From: Hormiphora californensis
Lineage: Eukaryota; Ctenophora; Tentaculata; Cydippida; Pleurobrachiidae
Length of the DNA: 64,000 bases
Reading direction: 5' to 3'
Assembly (NCBI GenBank): GCA_020137815.1
Contig: CM035353.1
Location: 4,833,733-4,897,732 of the forward strand
Below are positions 55,626-64,000 of this stretch, piece after piece. The notes under the pieces are model-generated. The model saw only the letters and a list, made by a program, of their open reading frames with translations, did not search any database and was not told the origin of the DNA. A program made the translations under genes and the position numbers. Positions within the stretch are counted from its first letter, which is position 1, and the number at the start of each line of letters is the position of its first letter.

Positions 55626-56289
55626 TATATCCATACCTTACACCTTAAATTAAATACGAAATGTTAGTGGCAGACAGTTCGGAGTTGAGACGTGAACAAG
55701 GTTTTTACTTTGGCGAACGAAAATTATGCAAGGAGGTTGACAGAGAATTTAGCGCTGTTTACATGCTCCGGTTTGTGTTTTGCTGCCGTATAGATGTGGA
55801 AACCTGTGTACAAAGTGTTACGTGTCACCCCCACAATCCAGTCCCCATTCGAAGCCTGGGGCGGGGGACGGGGGGGGTCCGACAAATGACAATTATGCAA
55901 CAGCCTAAAAAGGGGGGTGTTTATAATTATAACTATGACACGGTAAAAAATTACCTTAAACTGCAATATTGATATAATAACTGTGAATTAAATACCAATT
56001 AAATCAGGAAAATCGTTCTACTTGGTTCTGTTTGTTCCGATGGAACCTCTTGTTTTACAAAAACGTTGTAAACCTTTATTCATTATCGACCTTACTACGG
56101 CATTTTGGACATTGTCATATGTCTCCCGCCATACAATTAGCAGATAGCAGCACCGGTTGATCCTATATAGGTCAGGTCGGACGTAGTAAATTTATCAATG
56201 TAGAATAGATTGTCATGTTAAGACATAACCATCAATGGGTCCTGTCTATCCGCGACGATCAGGTATATCAAGTGGCTCGCCCTTCTTAC
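55626..56289. other. Echoes of LINE pieces, otherwise unknown
   Basis: 55755-55805 repeats part of the RNase H start (ggtttgtgttttgctgccg). 55825-55855 repeats 51393-51420 (atccagtccccattcga). No intact coding sequence is seen. Confidence 0.4.
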
Positions 56290-56418
56290 TGAGTTTTATG
56301 TACAGATAAAGTACGAAATCCCAACGTATGTATTCTTGCCGCTCCATCGTTCCTTCCAAATGACAAATGGTATATAGTGCATGTGGTTGGTACACCGCAA
56401 CACATGAAGCCGGATTTT
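56290..56418 (-). CDS. 43-codon exon, unknown gene
   Basis: Bounded by an atatatatcatcag acceptor and a GTAAGAAG donor. Reads NPASCVAVYQPHALYTICHL and EGTMERQEYIRWDFVLYLYI. Natural composition, no known family, no partner exon identified. Confidence 0.45.
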
Positions 56419-56898
56419 CTGATGATATATATATGTAATACATCACCTGCTGAGACTTTTATTGAATGGTCTTTCTTGCTCAGTTTCAGTCCTAAAAGGC
56501 TTCATAACGTGACGGTGGATAGTGAAGGCACCGTCTGAGGGGTAATTGCAGTCCAAAATTATGAAGCATTTCCAGGGAACTCTTGATTGTGGCTGTTATA
56601 ACGATTTGACCTAACATTGCATTTTCTTCAAATCCACGCTTACCGGCAACAAGAAATTACGGTATCTTTTCATAAATCCTCTGAAGGGGTAAGATTCGTG
56701 AAAGATGATGATTTGATGTGGACAATGTAATAAATTGTTACCCGTTTGTTGTGACATTGACTTACGTTGTCTTCGCCCTTTGGCCTAAAATCAGCCAGTT
56801 TTTCTGTATAATATTATCGCATAGCACTTCCAATGTCTAGTTTTGGAAAGAAACTTCATGTGTGACGTCTAAATGACCCTTTTCAATTTTAACCCTCT
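56419..56898. other. No recognised feature
   Basis: AT-rich non-coding DNA up to the target duplication of G-run element C. Confidence 0.35.
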
Positions 56899-56906
56899 GC
56901 CTCGAT

Positions 56907-57908
56907 GGGGGGGTATCAACCATTTTTGTGTACGGATGTACGGAAAAAGCAGGCAATATTTTTTTGTACGGTCCGTACAAAAAATACAAAAAAATACAAA
57001 AAAATACAAAAAAATACAAAAAAGTTTACTGCTGTCGGGAACTTCTTTGGTGCCTTCTAGAGGTCTCTAGAGGCGCTCGAGGTCCTTCTATTGGCCTTTA
57101 AAGGCCTCTAGAGTGTTTATTTAGTTTATTTTACCATTCCCCGTCCCCACGACCCCGGTGTCCCAGCATATTTTTTGGCCGAGAATGGCCAAAATTTATC
57201 CCCATTTTGGCCGATTTTTCCCGTGGTCTAAGTTAGTTTGATAATAGTTCAAGATAGTGGAACTTTAATTTAATAGTCTAAAAACGGTCGAGTTTTTGAA
57301 TCTAATTGATTTACACTTAGTGCTAAACCAAGTGTTAGTATTTAAAAGTTTTGAAAAAAAAGTACCCAGGCGAGTTTCGAACCCGGGACCTTCTGCGTGT
57401 CAAGCAGATGTAATAACCACTACACCATGGGGGAACTGACTTGACTGCGATTTGAGAGTATATATTATAGCGCACGCACAACTGCCCGGGGGAGAGAGGC
57501 CGATTCGGCTTGTTCAGTTTTTCGGCCTTCTTATGCCTCCTTTTTCCAGGCATGAGGGGGAATAAGTAGGCATATTCGGCCGAAAAATGAAATTTCATCA
57601 GAAAATAAAGCTTGGGCACTATTCCGACTAGGATTTGGAGCAAGTTCAGGTCTAGAATAACTTAATCATGGTAATGTTCGCATGGAAAAAGCATGGGATT
57701 ATGAGTACTACGAAACTAGAGGGCTATACAGGCCAGTATAAGGACCCCGCAAACCTCTAGAGACTTATAGGGGGCCTAAAGAAGTTCCCTTCAGCAGTAT
57801 ATTTTTTTGTATTTTTTGTACGGAAAAAGCAGGGAATTTTGGTTATTTTTTTGTACGGACCGTACAAAAAAATACAAAAAAATACAAAAAATAGGTTGGT
57901 ACCCCCCC
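56907..57908. mobile_element. G-run element C, 8-bp target duplication
   Basis: Termini ggggggg-tatcaacc and ggttggta-ccccccc are flanked by the perfect 8-bp duplication gcctcgat (56899-56906, 57909-57916). Subterminal parts carry gtacggtccgtac palindromes and (caaaaaaata)n, then ctctagag words on both sides. A full-length tRNA-like sequence lies inside (57362-57436). No transposase was found. Its 1,002 bp are otherwise unique in the window. Confidence 0.9.
57362..57436 (-). tRNA. tRNA-Val(GAC)-like pseudogene
   Basis: The minus strand gives a 75-nt cloverleaf-like sequence with A box (tggtgtagtggtt) and B box (ggttcgaaact). The anticodon stem tctgc/gcaga surrounds the loop ttgacac (anticodon GAC). 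The D-arm and anticodon arm pair well. The T-stem and the 3' acceptor strand have mismatches, so function is doubtful. It is carried inside G-run element C. Confidence 0.6.
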
Positions 57909-57987
57909 GCCTCGATACACATAAACCCGTCAGTATATCCCAGCTCAACATAGTTTTTTTGTAAAACTCACCTCTTCACAGATCTCT

Positions 57988-58418
57988 CTAGATATCCCAT
58001 TTGGCAAGATGCTGGTGGAGCTGTACACTCGTCTCTTCAACTACTTCTGCCGAACCGGCCGGACATCCCATTGCTGCCCCGTTGAAACTCAGCAGCCGGA
58101 CCGCATCTTCCTTTCTCAGTTCCTGGAGGGTTGCTGGCTTCTCTTTTAGAATGTCCTCAAGAGATTTAGCTTGTGCAAACTCGTAGGAGTATAACTTGAA
58201 AGTGTTAGTTGTGTTCATGATGTTAACAAAAAACTTACGTTGTCTTAGCTCTCCGGGTACTCTAGACTTGGGATCAAGGAGGCGCTGTTTAATATATGTC
58301 TTGTGCAATGACGTCTGAGGAGAAAATCTCCCATCACTTCTCCTCCCAGCTGATCCAACGTTGAGATGCACCACCCAGTAGGCACTGTCTACAATGGCCA
58401 CGGAGTGGAACTCTTTGT
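57988..58418 (-). pseudogene. Harbinger-like DDE transposase fragment
   Basis: The minus strand reads YKEFHSVAIVDSAYWVVHL then NVGSAGRRSDGRFS. This matches the NYKgxxS-x-vD-x-Y-F-x-vxxGxxGrxSDgxvF segment of PIF/Harbinger-type DDE_Tnp_4 transposases, including the second Asp region. The preceding NYN is on the far side of a TA-flanked insert (58420-59198). Downstream (SLEDILKEKPATLQELRKED) does not look like transposase, and an in-frame GTAAGT at about 58240 hints at a splice site. So this is a fragment joined to other sequence. Confidence 0.65.
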
Positions 58419-58419
58419 A

Positions 58420-59198
58420 GGGTAAACCGGGGCAAAATGGTTAACTTTTTACTTAATCGGTTCTCACTCCCATTTAAAAAAAGATACAATGAAAAAAATT
58501 ATATAGGATTAAAGTTCATTATTTTATCTTTCAAATAAGATAAATTTCAACTATAGGGACCATCATTTACTTAACTAAATAACTAATTGAAAAATTTTGG
58601 TCGGAAAAATTGGTACCGGGGCAATTCGAGCATCACCAATAGGAGTGCTTTATTTCGTCACGTGGGAGTCACGTGAACGTCCTCACAACACCAGAAGAAG
58701 ATTCCCGCCTGGTGTTGTTAGAGGTGGGGGCAATTCGAACAATGTAATCTACACGCAATCTACACGCTGGTCGTTCTTGCTCGAATTGCCCCGGTATCAC
58801 GCGTGATCACGTGGTGCAAAGAACTGCACATCATTGGCCCGGGAGTTAACCAAATTGCCCCGGTGTGTTAACCAAATTGCCCATGTTCGAATTGCCCCGG
58901 TTGTTCGAATTGCCCCGGTAATCTTAATTTACCAGAATTTGGAATGAAAACATGCGAATATTTGAATAATTTTTATACCATCTGAAAGCTGATATTATTA
59001 GCTTTCAGCTGGTTTTTTCAAATCGGAAATTGACCAACTTAAACCGGATCTAGAGCCTATTTAGTGGTAACGGGCAGGCTCGAACGAGCAGTTTTCTTCT
59101 GGAGATAGGATGACGTCATTATGATAGCTTAACTAGGTGAGAGACGGGCAGTACTATGTTCGAATTGCCCCAGTTGTTCGAATTGCCCCGGTTTACCC
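58420..59198. mobile_element. TA-flanked element with ttcgaattgcccc array
   Basis: Inverted termini gggtaaaccggggcaa and complement are flanked by TA (58418-58419, 59199-59200). The word gttcgaattgccccgg or variants occurs about nine times. It is in one orientation in the left half (58617, 58729) and reversed in the right half (58780-58920, 59158-59195). No transposase was found. Its insertion splits an NYK motif of the Harbinger-like frame. Confidence 0.9.
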
Positions 59199-59208
59199 TA
59201 GTTATAAT

Positions 59209-59893
59209 TTGCAGAGGTTTGCTTTGGTATTAGGACACCCCAAGTTTCACACATTTTGCTAGGGATTGATTGTAAGACTATGCACTATGCAGTCCCGGTA
59301 GATTCTGCACAATCTTTCTTCAATTACTGGGAGGATAGCCGTGAGAGTTTTCCATCGAATACCGTCCGGACCAGGTGCCCCGTTCAGGTTGTTCATTTCC
59401 CCATAGCTAGCTTGATATTCTCTTTGGTTACTAGTGGTAGTAGACAGTCGTGAGTTGGATATTAACTCTTCTACTGACAGTTGCTTTAGGGGTGGGAGGG
59501 TTGGGTGCTCATTATCCATCTCTACCCCCTTTATGTGGGTGTCTTCTGCAGTATTTCCACACATTCCTTACTCGATTTCACTGGCAGTCCATTTATCTGT
59601 ATTGGTGGGATGCCCGGAGTAGTCCTTCCTTTTCCCATCTTCTTTATCAGTTTAAATAAGTTGGTATAAATATGAAAGGGTTTTACAGCACGTTTGGTAT
59701 GATGCACCTTTTCCCAATCGTCAAGAATCTTTGTAGCAACCTTTGCCAAGAGTGCTGTGCACGATGGGAGGACCTTTCCTCCTCGTGAATTATATCTCTT
59801 TTTGTAGACTGAAACTTGAGGAATAATAATATGTATAGCATAAACATGAAAAATAATAATAGGGCAGTCACCGGTCAGTGCACTGCAACACAT
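59209..59893 (-). pseudogene. Non-LTR RT N-terminal region, copy A
   Basis: Linker region: NLFKLIKKMGKGRTTPGIPP, QINGLPVKSSKECVEIL. The RT start follows: MNNLNGAPGPDGIRWKTLTA, then SKMCETWGVLIPK at about 59240. A-P-G-P-D-G-I is the RT motif 1 hallmark. A frameshift separates the linker from RT near 59550. The frame passes directly into the Harbinger-like fragment below 59200. Copy B is at 60042-60310. Confidence 0.8.
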
Positions 59894-60041
59894 GGGGGGT
59901 GCAGCCTAAAATCCCTCCCCAGGTTCGATAAGATCTTAACGAACTCCTTCGTGGTCAGACTGCGAGCTCCGTTCTCCCGTAGGACGACTTCCTGAAATCT
60001 CCTTGTCACATCTCTTGTTGAGTTCCCCCTCACTCAACAAG
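59894..60041. other. Short unassigned stretch
   Basis: Probably LINE-derived spacer. The word actcaacaagtcatc is preceded by a related copy. No gene was recognised. Confidence 0.3.
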
Positions 60042-60310
60042 TCATCTTGTGTAACGGCAGACACTTTTTATCCTGCCTTTTTTAATGGCAGTCTTTTCTT
60101 TGTCATGAAGCTTTGAGTAAATTTGGGTGTCTGTATCCAGATGCTGGAGAATGAGTCTTTCCAGCAGTTTGAAAAACACCGAGGCCAGAGTTATTGTTCT
60201 GTAGTTGGCCGCATTCTCCTTTTGTTTATCAGATTTGGGTATTAGGACACCCCGAGTTTCACACATTTTGCTAGGGATTGATTGTAAGACTATGCACTGT
60301 GGAGGGGGGG
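60042..60310 (-). pseudogene. Non-LTR RT fragment, copy B
   Basis: Reads MCETRGVLIPKSDKQKENAA, then NYRTITLASVFFKLLERLIL, the RT motif 2 region (vLIPKxxK, yRpIxLxS-x-K-x-x-E). It overlaps copy A only over the first 90 bp. A run of 13 G bounds it at 60304-60316. Confidence 0.75.
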
Positions 60311-60316
60311 GGGGGT

Positions 60317-60559
60317 TGGCAGCATTAACATTATTATGGCTGTCCCTTCACCTTCAAACATAATAGTTTATTCGTATGCAAGAAAATTCCCTGTAGCTTT
60401 CCAAAACAATTTTCTTGGTGGCTGAAGATATTTAACTATCCTGCTATGGTGGTATAAATGGCCAGTGGCCATTGGCCACCCTTCATATTTCAACTTTGTT
60501 GTGTAATTGTTTTCTTTTTTACTCTAAATAATTATTTCTCTCTATAAATAATTTAAAAA
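60317..60559. other. No recognised feature
   Basis: AT-rich DNA directly after the truncated end of the hAT gene. Confidence 0.35.
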
Positions 60560-61971
60560 TTCATAATACGAAAAACAAAAACCGGAATTCCGGTATAGAT
60601 GCAAATCTAACAGATATTCTGATCATTAGATTGTCTATACACGAAAAGTATATGTCACGGAACTTTTTCCAGCCGTCGGTCTCCCGAGCAGCACTGACTC
60701 CAGTTACCTCGTATCCCTGAAAACGACTGGGAGTTTTCCTCTTTCTCTGATTGCTCGGTTGTTTGAGATCAGAAGGCAGACCCGTATACATCAGGTCGAC
60801 TGATTCCTCATCTCTCATGTTAAGAAGTGATTCAGTCGCCTACTCTACGTTCTTGGTGGCCCGGGTCATGTCAAACTTAGCAGACTGCAACTTTGTCATC
60901 AGGATATCAGTGTTAATAAACACGGCCTGGAAAAGAAAGTTTTGATTAATGGGGTGGTCAGAAGAAGGAGACTAAAGATGACATTGGGAATGGCGATTTC
61001 TGTTTTTACCTGTAATATAGTAGCAGTTGCAACACGAGTCCAGCTGCGGAGTCCCTTGATGAGCCCCTTGGCCGTGGCACGTGTTGTAGAATCAAATGAA
61101 AACTTCCCATCTGTATTCCTTCCTGTTTCCATCTTCTCCAGTGCTCCGATGTACCCCAACCTGTTGTTCAGGAAGTTCGATACCAACCGGGAATGCGTGT
61201 TCCATCGGATTTTACCTGCCTCTGGCGGACGAGTTATCCCTCCTAGAGCGTGAGTTCTGACGTGGCTCGATCTGAAGAATTTGCTGAGGTCTGCCAGATA
61301 GATGGCAAGCTCTTCGACTTCCGTGACATCTCTCAGACCTTGTTCCAGCACTAGGTTGCACCTGTGAGCAGCACAATGAACGTAAACTGCCGTTGGAATA
61401 TCAGCACGGATACGTCCAGAAAGGCCCCTATCACATCCAGACATCACTGTTGCTCCATCGAATGAGACACCAACAATAGTTACATCTCCTAGGGGTAACA
61501 AAGCCTTCTTATTAACTCTTCATGAAGCCCAGCTGCTCCTCTACTACCACTCACGTTCTTCAATCCAATAAAGCGTTCTTCCAACTCGCCTTTCTCGTTG
61601 ACAAAACGGATCACAACAGCCATCTGGTGGTGATGATTGGCATCTGTTGCCTCGTCGGATAAAACACTTATAAACCTTGTAGTTTTGATTTTTTGGTGAA
61701 TTGTTCTTTCCACATTGTTGGAAATAATTTGAATGAGCTGTTCCTGAATTGTCTTCGATGTTCCTAGGAATCCATGTGGTGGATGGACGTTTGAAGTACT
61801 GGATAGTAGAGTTAGCCATTCAACATATCCCCCCCCGGTTGTCACTCTCGGCCCCTTCGTCATGGCCCCGGAAAGGTGATGCCAGGACGCCCAGCTTTAT
61901 AGCAACTTCAAAGATAATTTTGAGGTAGCTCCGATTTTTCTCCACCTCTAGATTGTATTCGACTATGCTTT

Positions 61972-63039
61972 GGGGGGAGACACACTGAGGTTGGTCGCGC
62001 GCGTTCAACTCTCAACCGCGTGAAACACACTGAAGTTTCGCGGTTTGAAGTTTCGCGGAAAAGTTCGAAGTTTCGCGAAACCCCATTTTCGGCTGAGAAA
62101 TCATTTGTAAGGTGCTAACTTATTTACTGGTAGGGTCCGCTCCGCCCCCTAAAAAAGGGTCGTGTCTTTCAAGCCAAATTGCACGTGATCCACTGGACCG
62201 ATTTGCATCCGGTTTGTCGCAAAAGACTACAAATTGGTCCTAGTTTACAGGAAAATACCCGAGAAGTTTGTCTGTCAACAGGAAGTGGGTCAAAATTGAC
62301 ACTGAAGTCAAATCTATAATCTGGCTTCAGAGCCTTTTTGCACCACTCCCAGACGGTGTAGAATGAATCTGAGGGTATCAGAAGATAGGTTGAACTCTTG
62401 TGAGTACTGGAAAATACCCGGCATTAATAGCTGATGCTAATTGCATCAACATATCTCCCAATATCTTCTAAATCGCATGGGCGTAGTGCAGAAACTCTCG
62501 GAAGCCAACTATAGGTTTGACTTCAGTGTCAATTTTGACCCACTTCCTGTTGACAGACAACTTCTTGGGTATTTTCCAGTATATTAGGATCATTTGTAGT
62601 CTTTTGCGACAAACCGGATGCAATCGGTCCAGTGGATCGCGTGCAACATCCCTTGAAAGAAACGACCCCTTTTGAGGCGGAGCAGACACCTGTGTGTGAG
62701 CTCAATCTTGGTCGCGCACGGTGTCTATGTCACCAAATTTACTGGTACATCTCTCGAGGTGTCCTTTGTCCATACCGAGTCAATTTCACCGTTTTTAAAA
62801 TTTTGTTGTGAATTGGACAAAACTGTGACCGGATTAGCCAAAAATTTCAAAAACGGTGAAATTGACTCGGTATGGATAAAGGACACCTCGAGAAATGTAC
62901 CGGTAAGTAAGTTAGCATCTTACAAATGATTTCTCAGCCGAAAATTGGTTTTTCGCGAAACTTCGAACTTCGAACTTCAGTGTGTGTCGCGAGGTTGAGA
63001 TTTGAACGAGCGCGCTCAACTTCAGTGTGTCTCCCCCCC
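61972..63039. mobile_element. 1.07-kb foldback inside the hAT gene
   Basis: Termini ggggggagacacactga and complement lead into arms (about 61972-62350 and 62500-63039). The arms carry repeated gaagtttcgcg / cgcgaaacttc words and cacttcctgttgaca. The centre is near 62420. It splits the coding sequence between CGLP and QSIVEYN. No clear target duplication is found. The right arm also holds a nested TA-flanked hairpin. Confidence 0.85.
62748..62897. mobile_element. 150-bp nested hairpin MITE at TA
   Basis: Bracketed by TA (62746-62747, 62898-62899). Arms catctctcgaggtgtccttt and complement continue through gtcaatttcaccgttttt, so almost all of it pairs. It is missing from the left arm of the host foldback, which supports a later insertion. 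Confidence 0.8.
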
Positions 63040-63248
63040 TAGGGAGTCCGCAGATACTTTTCTGAACGATGGAAGAGGTGGGATCCGTATAGTAGCACCA
63101 CACATTATTGAAAGAGTCTTCAGCATTTCGACAATAGTTGCTTTGATAGGCATGCTCCCTGAAATAAAATTTAAAAAATGTTATCCCTGAAATCGGGAGA
63201 CCTTTATTTCGAAATTCAGACCTCTGATTGGCTTGCGCGACAAATATA

Positions 63249-63476
63249 TTATGACCAAAAAATTTCCCGATAAAATAGAAAGCTGAATCCGGTTGCGTTG
63301 GATCCGTCTCGAAACAGCTGATTCAAAAAAGTTCCGTTCAGCAGTTGTACTGTTACAGTGCTGCTTGTAGTCATATTACCGTAAGGGAAATACAGCGTGG
63401 TGGACAATTTAACAGTCAGAGACTTTAACTTACTTTGAAGTTCCACTTGAGTCCCAGGGGTCACACGGGTCACCAT
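63249..63476 (-). CDS. Unknown exon-like frame
   Basis: 75 residues with natural composition: GTQVELQSKLKSLTVKLSTT, YGNMTTSSTVTVQLLNGTFL. Several N-x-S/T sites could mean an extracellular protein. No family is recognised. Confidence 0.3.
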   Translation of the reverse strand: MVTRVTPGTQVELQSKLKSLTVKLSTTLYFPYGNMTTSSTVTVQLLNGTFLNQLFRDGSNATGFSFLFYREIFWS

Positions 63477-64000
63477 CTAGTGTTGTGTTAAGATATCCCT
63501 GAAAATGGGATATATGCAGATACTAGAGAAAATCGGAGGTCCGAACCTGACTTCAATCCGATTACGATCTATTGTGCGGCGAATCAAGGGACTGATAGAA
63601 ATATTGAGAGCGGGAAGGAAATGAATCCAACATCTCACTATATCATATAGTGTCCATCGTGTCTCTGATAATTCATGCCTATAGTACTAACTACTGCTAA
63701 CTACTGCTAACTACTGCTTATAATTACTGCTAAATAACTCATACTTTGTAGTCTGTTTGATCGCCATCCATGCAAGGAACATCATTAAAATGGTACCGGT
63801 CTGCTGACACAACTGCCACGAACATCCACATGAACATCATAATAATTAGCACTTGAAATAATTAATTGCAGTTAGTAATAGTTAGCCTTTCCCCCGAGGG
63901 TGTCCCTAAATCGGGGTCCGACTGTAATATCAACTAGAACTGAGGTGCTCAATAAAGGATATTATCTAAAAGCTGACTCCCCAAATTATACAACTGACCT
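63477..64000. mobile_element. Truncated pogo-like MITE end in AT-rich DNA
   Basis: 63889-63926 matches the right end of the pogo-like elements (cccccgagggtgtccctaaa to gtccgactg) followed by TA. The left end is missing, so it is a fragment. The rest has a short ctaactactg tandem (63690-63720) and no gene. Confidence 0.6.

Larger units (their letters stand above)
60560..63158 (-). pseudogene. ZMYM1-like/hAT transposase gene, interrupted
   Basis: hAT transposases are RNase H-fold DNA-cutting enzymes; ZMYM1-like proteins are related host genes. Order on the minus strand: an exon after a ttttatttcag acceptor (63158-63040: EHAYQSNYCRNAEDSFNNVW), a foldback insert (63039-61972), then the DUF4371-type domain. 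Its motifs are PFRGHDEG, TSKTIQEQLIQII, FISVLSDEATDANHHHQMAV, VGVSFDGATVMSG and YVHCAAHRCNLVL. An 83-bp GT-AG intron (60927-61009) follows, phase 0. The last exon has LLNMRDEESVDLMYTGLPSD and KFRDIYFSCIDNLMIRI. The frame is broken at a C8 run (61829-61836) and near 61500. The C-terminal dimerisation region is absent after about 60590. Confidence 0.85.

Noticed and set aside
57362-57436. Functional tRNA-Val gene
   Set aside because: T-stem and acceptor mismatches, and location inside a transposable element, argue for a pseudogene.

Overview
The window is eukaryotic and almost certainly from an invertebrate animal. Coding fragments are short and separated by GT-AG introns of about 83-104 bp (clearest at 60927-61009 and 50604-50707). 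The families present are animal ones: C2H2 zinc fingers, a PRDM-type SET domain, a ZMYM-like hAT transposase, CR1/L2-like and I/R1-like non-LTR retrotransposons, and an animal-type CACTA fragment. No bacterial gene, rRNA or CRISPR array is visible. The short introns and dense foldback repeats would suit a sponge-like genome, but the sequence alone does not prove the taxon.

Layout. 1-4.0 kb: plus-strand blocks encoding charged coiled coil, with small palindromes and minisatellites. 4-7.2 kb: mostly non-coding, with GA and G-rich tandem arrays. 7.2-10.5 kb: remains of a CR1/L2-like element on the minus strand (RT C-terminus and ORF1), hit by a 70-bp micro-element, a hAT-like insertion, a SINE-like insertion and a second ORF1 copy flanked by 41-bp direct repeats. 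11.6-20.3 kb: two small MITEs, a 2.0-kb foldback with inverted minisatellite, a diverged direct-repeat pair, and a 3.5-kb foldback with a nested 616-bp foldback at TTAA. 20.4-24 kb: minus-strand gene and CACTA fragments. 24.4-26.5 and 29.2-32.4 kb: two further large foldbacks, with a perfect 15-bp minisatellite between them. 33-37 kb: duplicated non-coding blocks and a TA-flanked element made of mirrored motif copies.

37-63.5 kb is a dense mosaic of exon fragments, all on the minus strand. It holds zinc-finger exons, a SET domain split by an intron, a Tpt1/KptA-like RNA 2'-phosphotransferase with a partial second copy, pieces of an I/R1-like LINE (endonuclease, RT, RNase H), a Harbinger-like DDE fragment and a ZMYM/hAT transposase. 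Several pieces occur twice in diverged form, which points to repeated local duplication.

The main theme is a collection of non-autonomous DNA elements built from inverted modular repeats, many with recognisable target duplications (TA, TTAA, 5, 8, 9 bp). Three elements share terminal inverted repeats that open with 7-11 G and have exact 8-bp duplications; two of these also carry tRNA-like sequence. The genes do not form an operon or pathway. Most read as pseudogenes or single exons, and several frame breaks fall in homopolymer runs. All family calls come from motif reading by eye; no database search or folding program was run.
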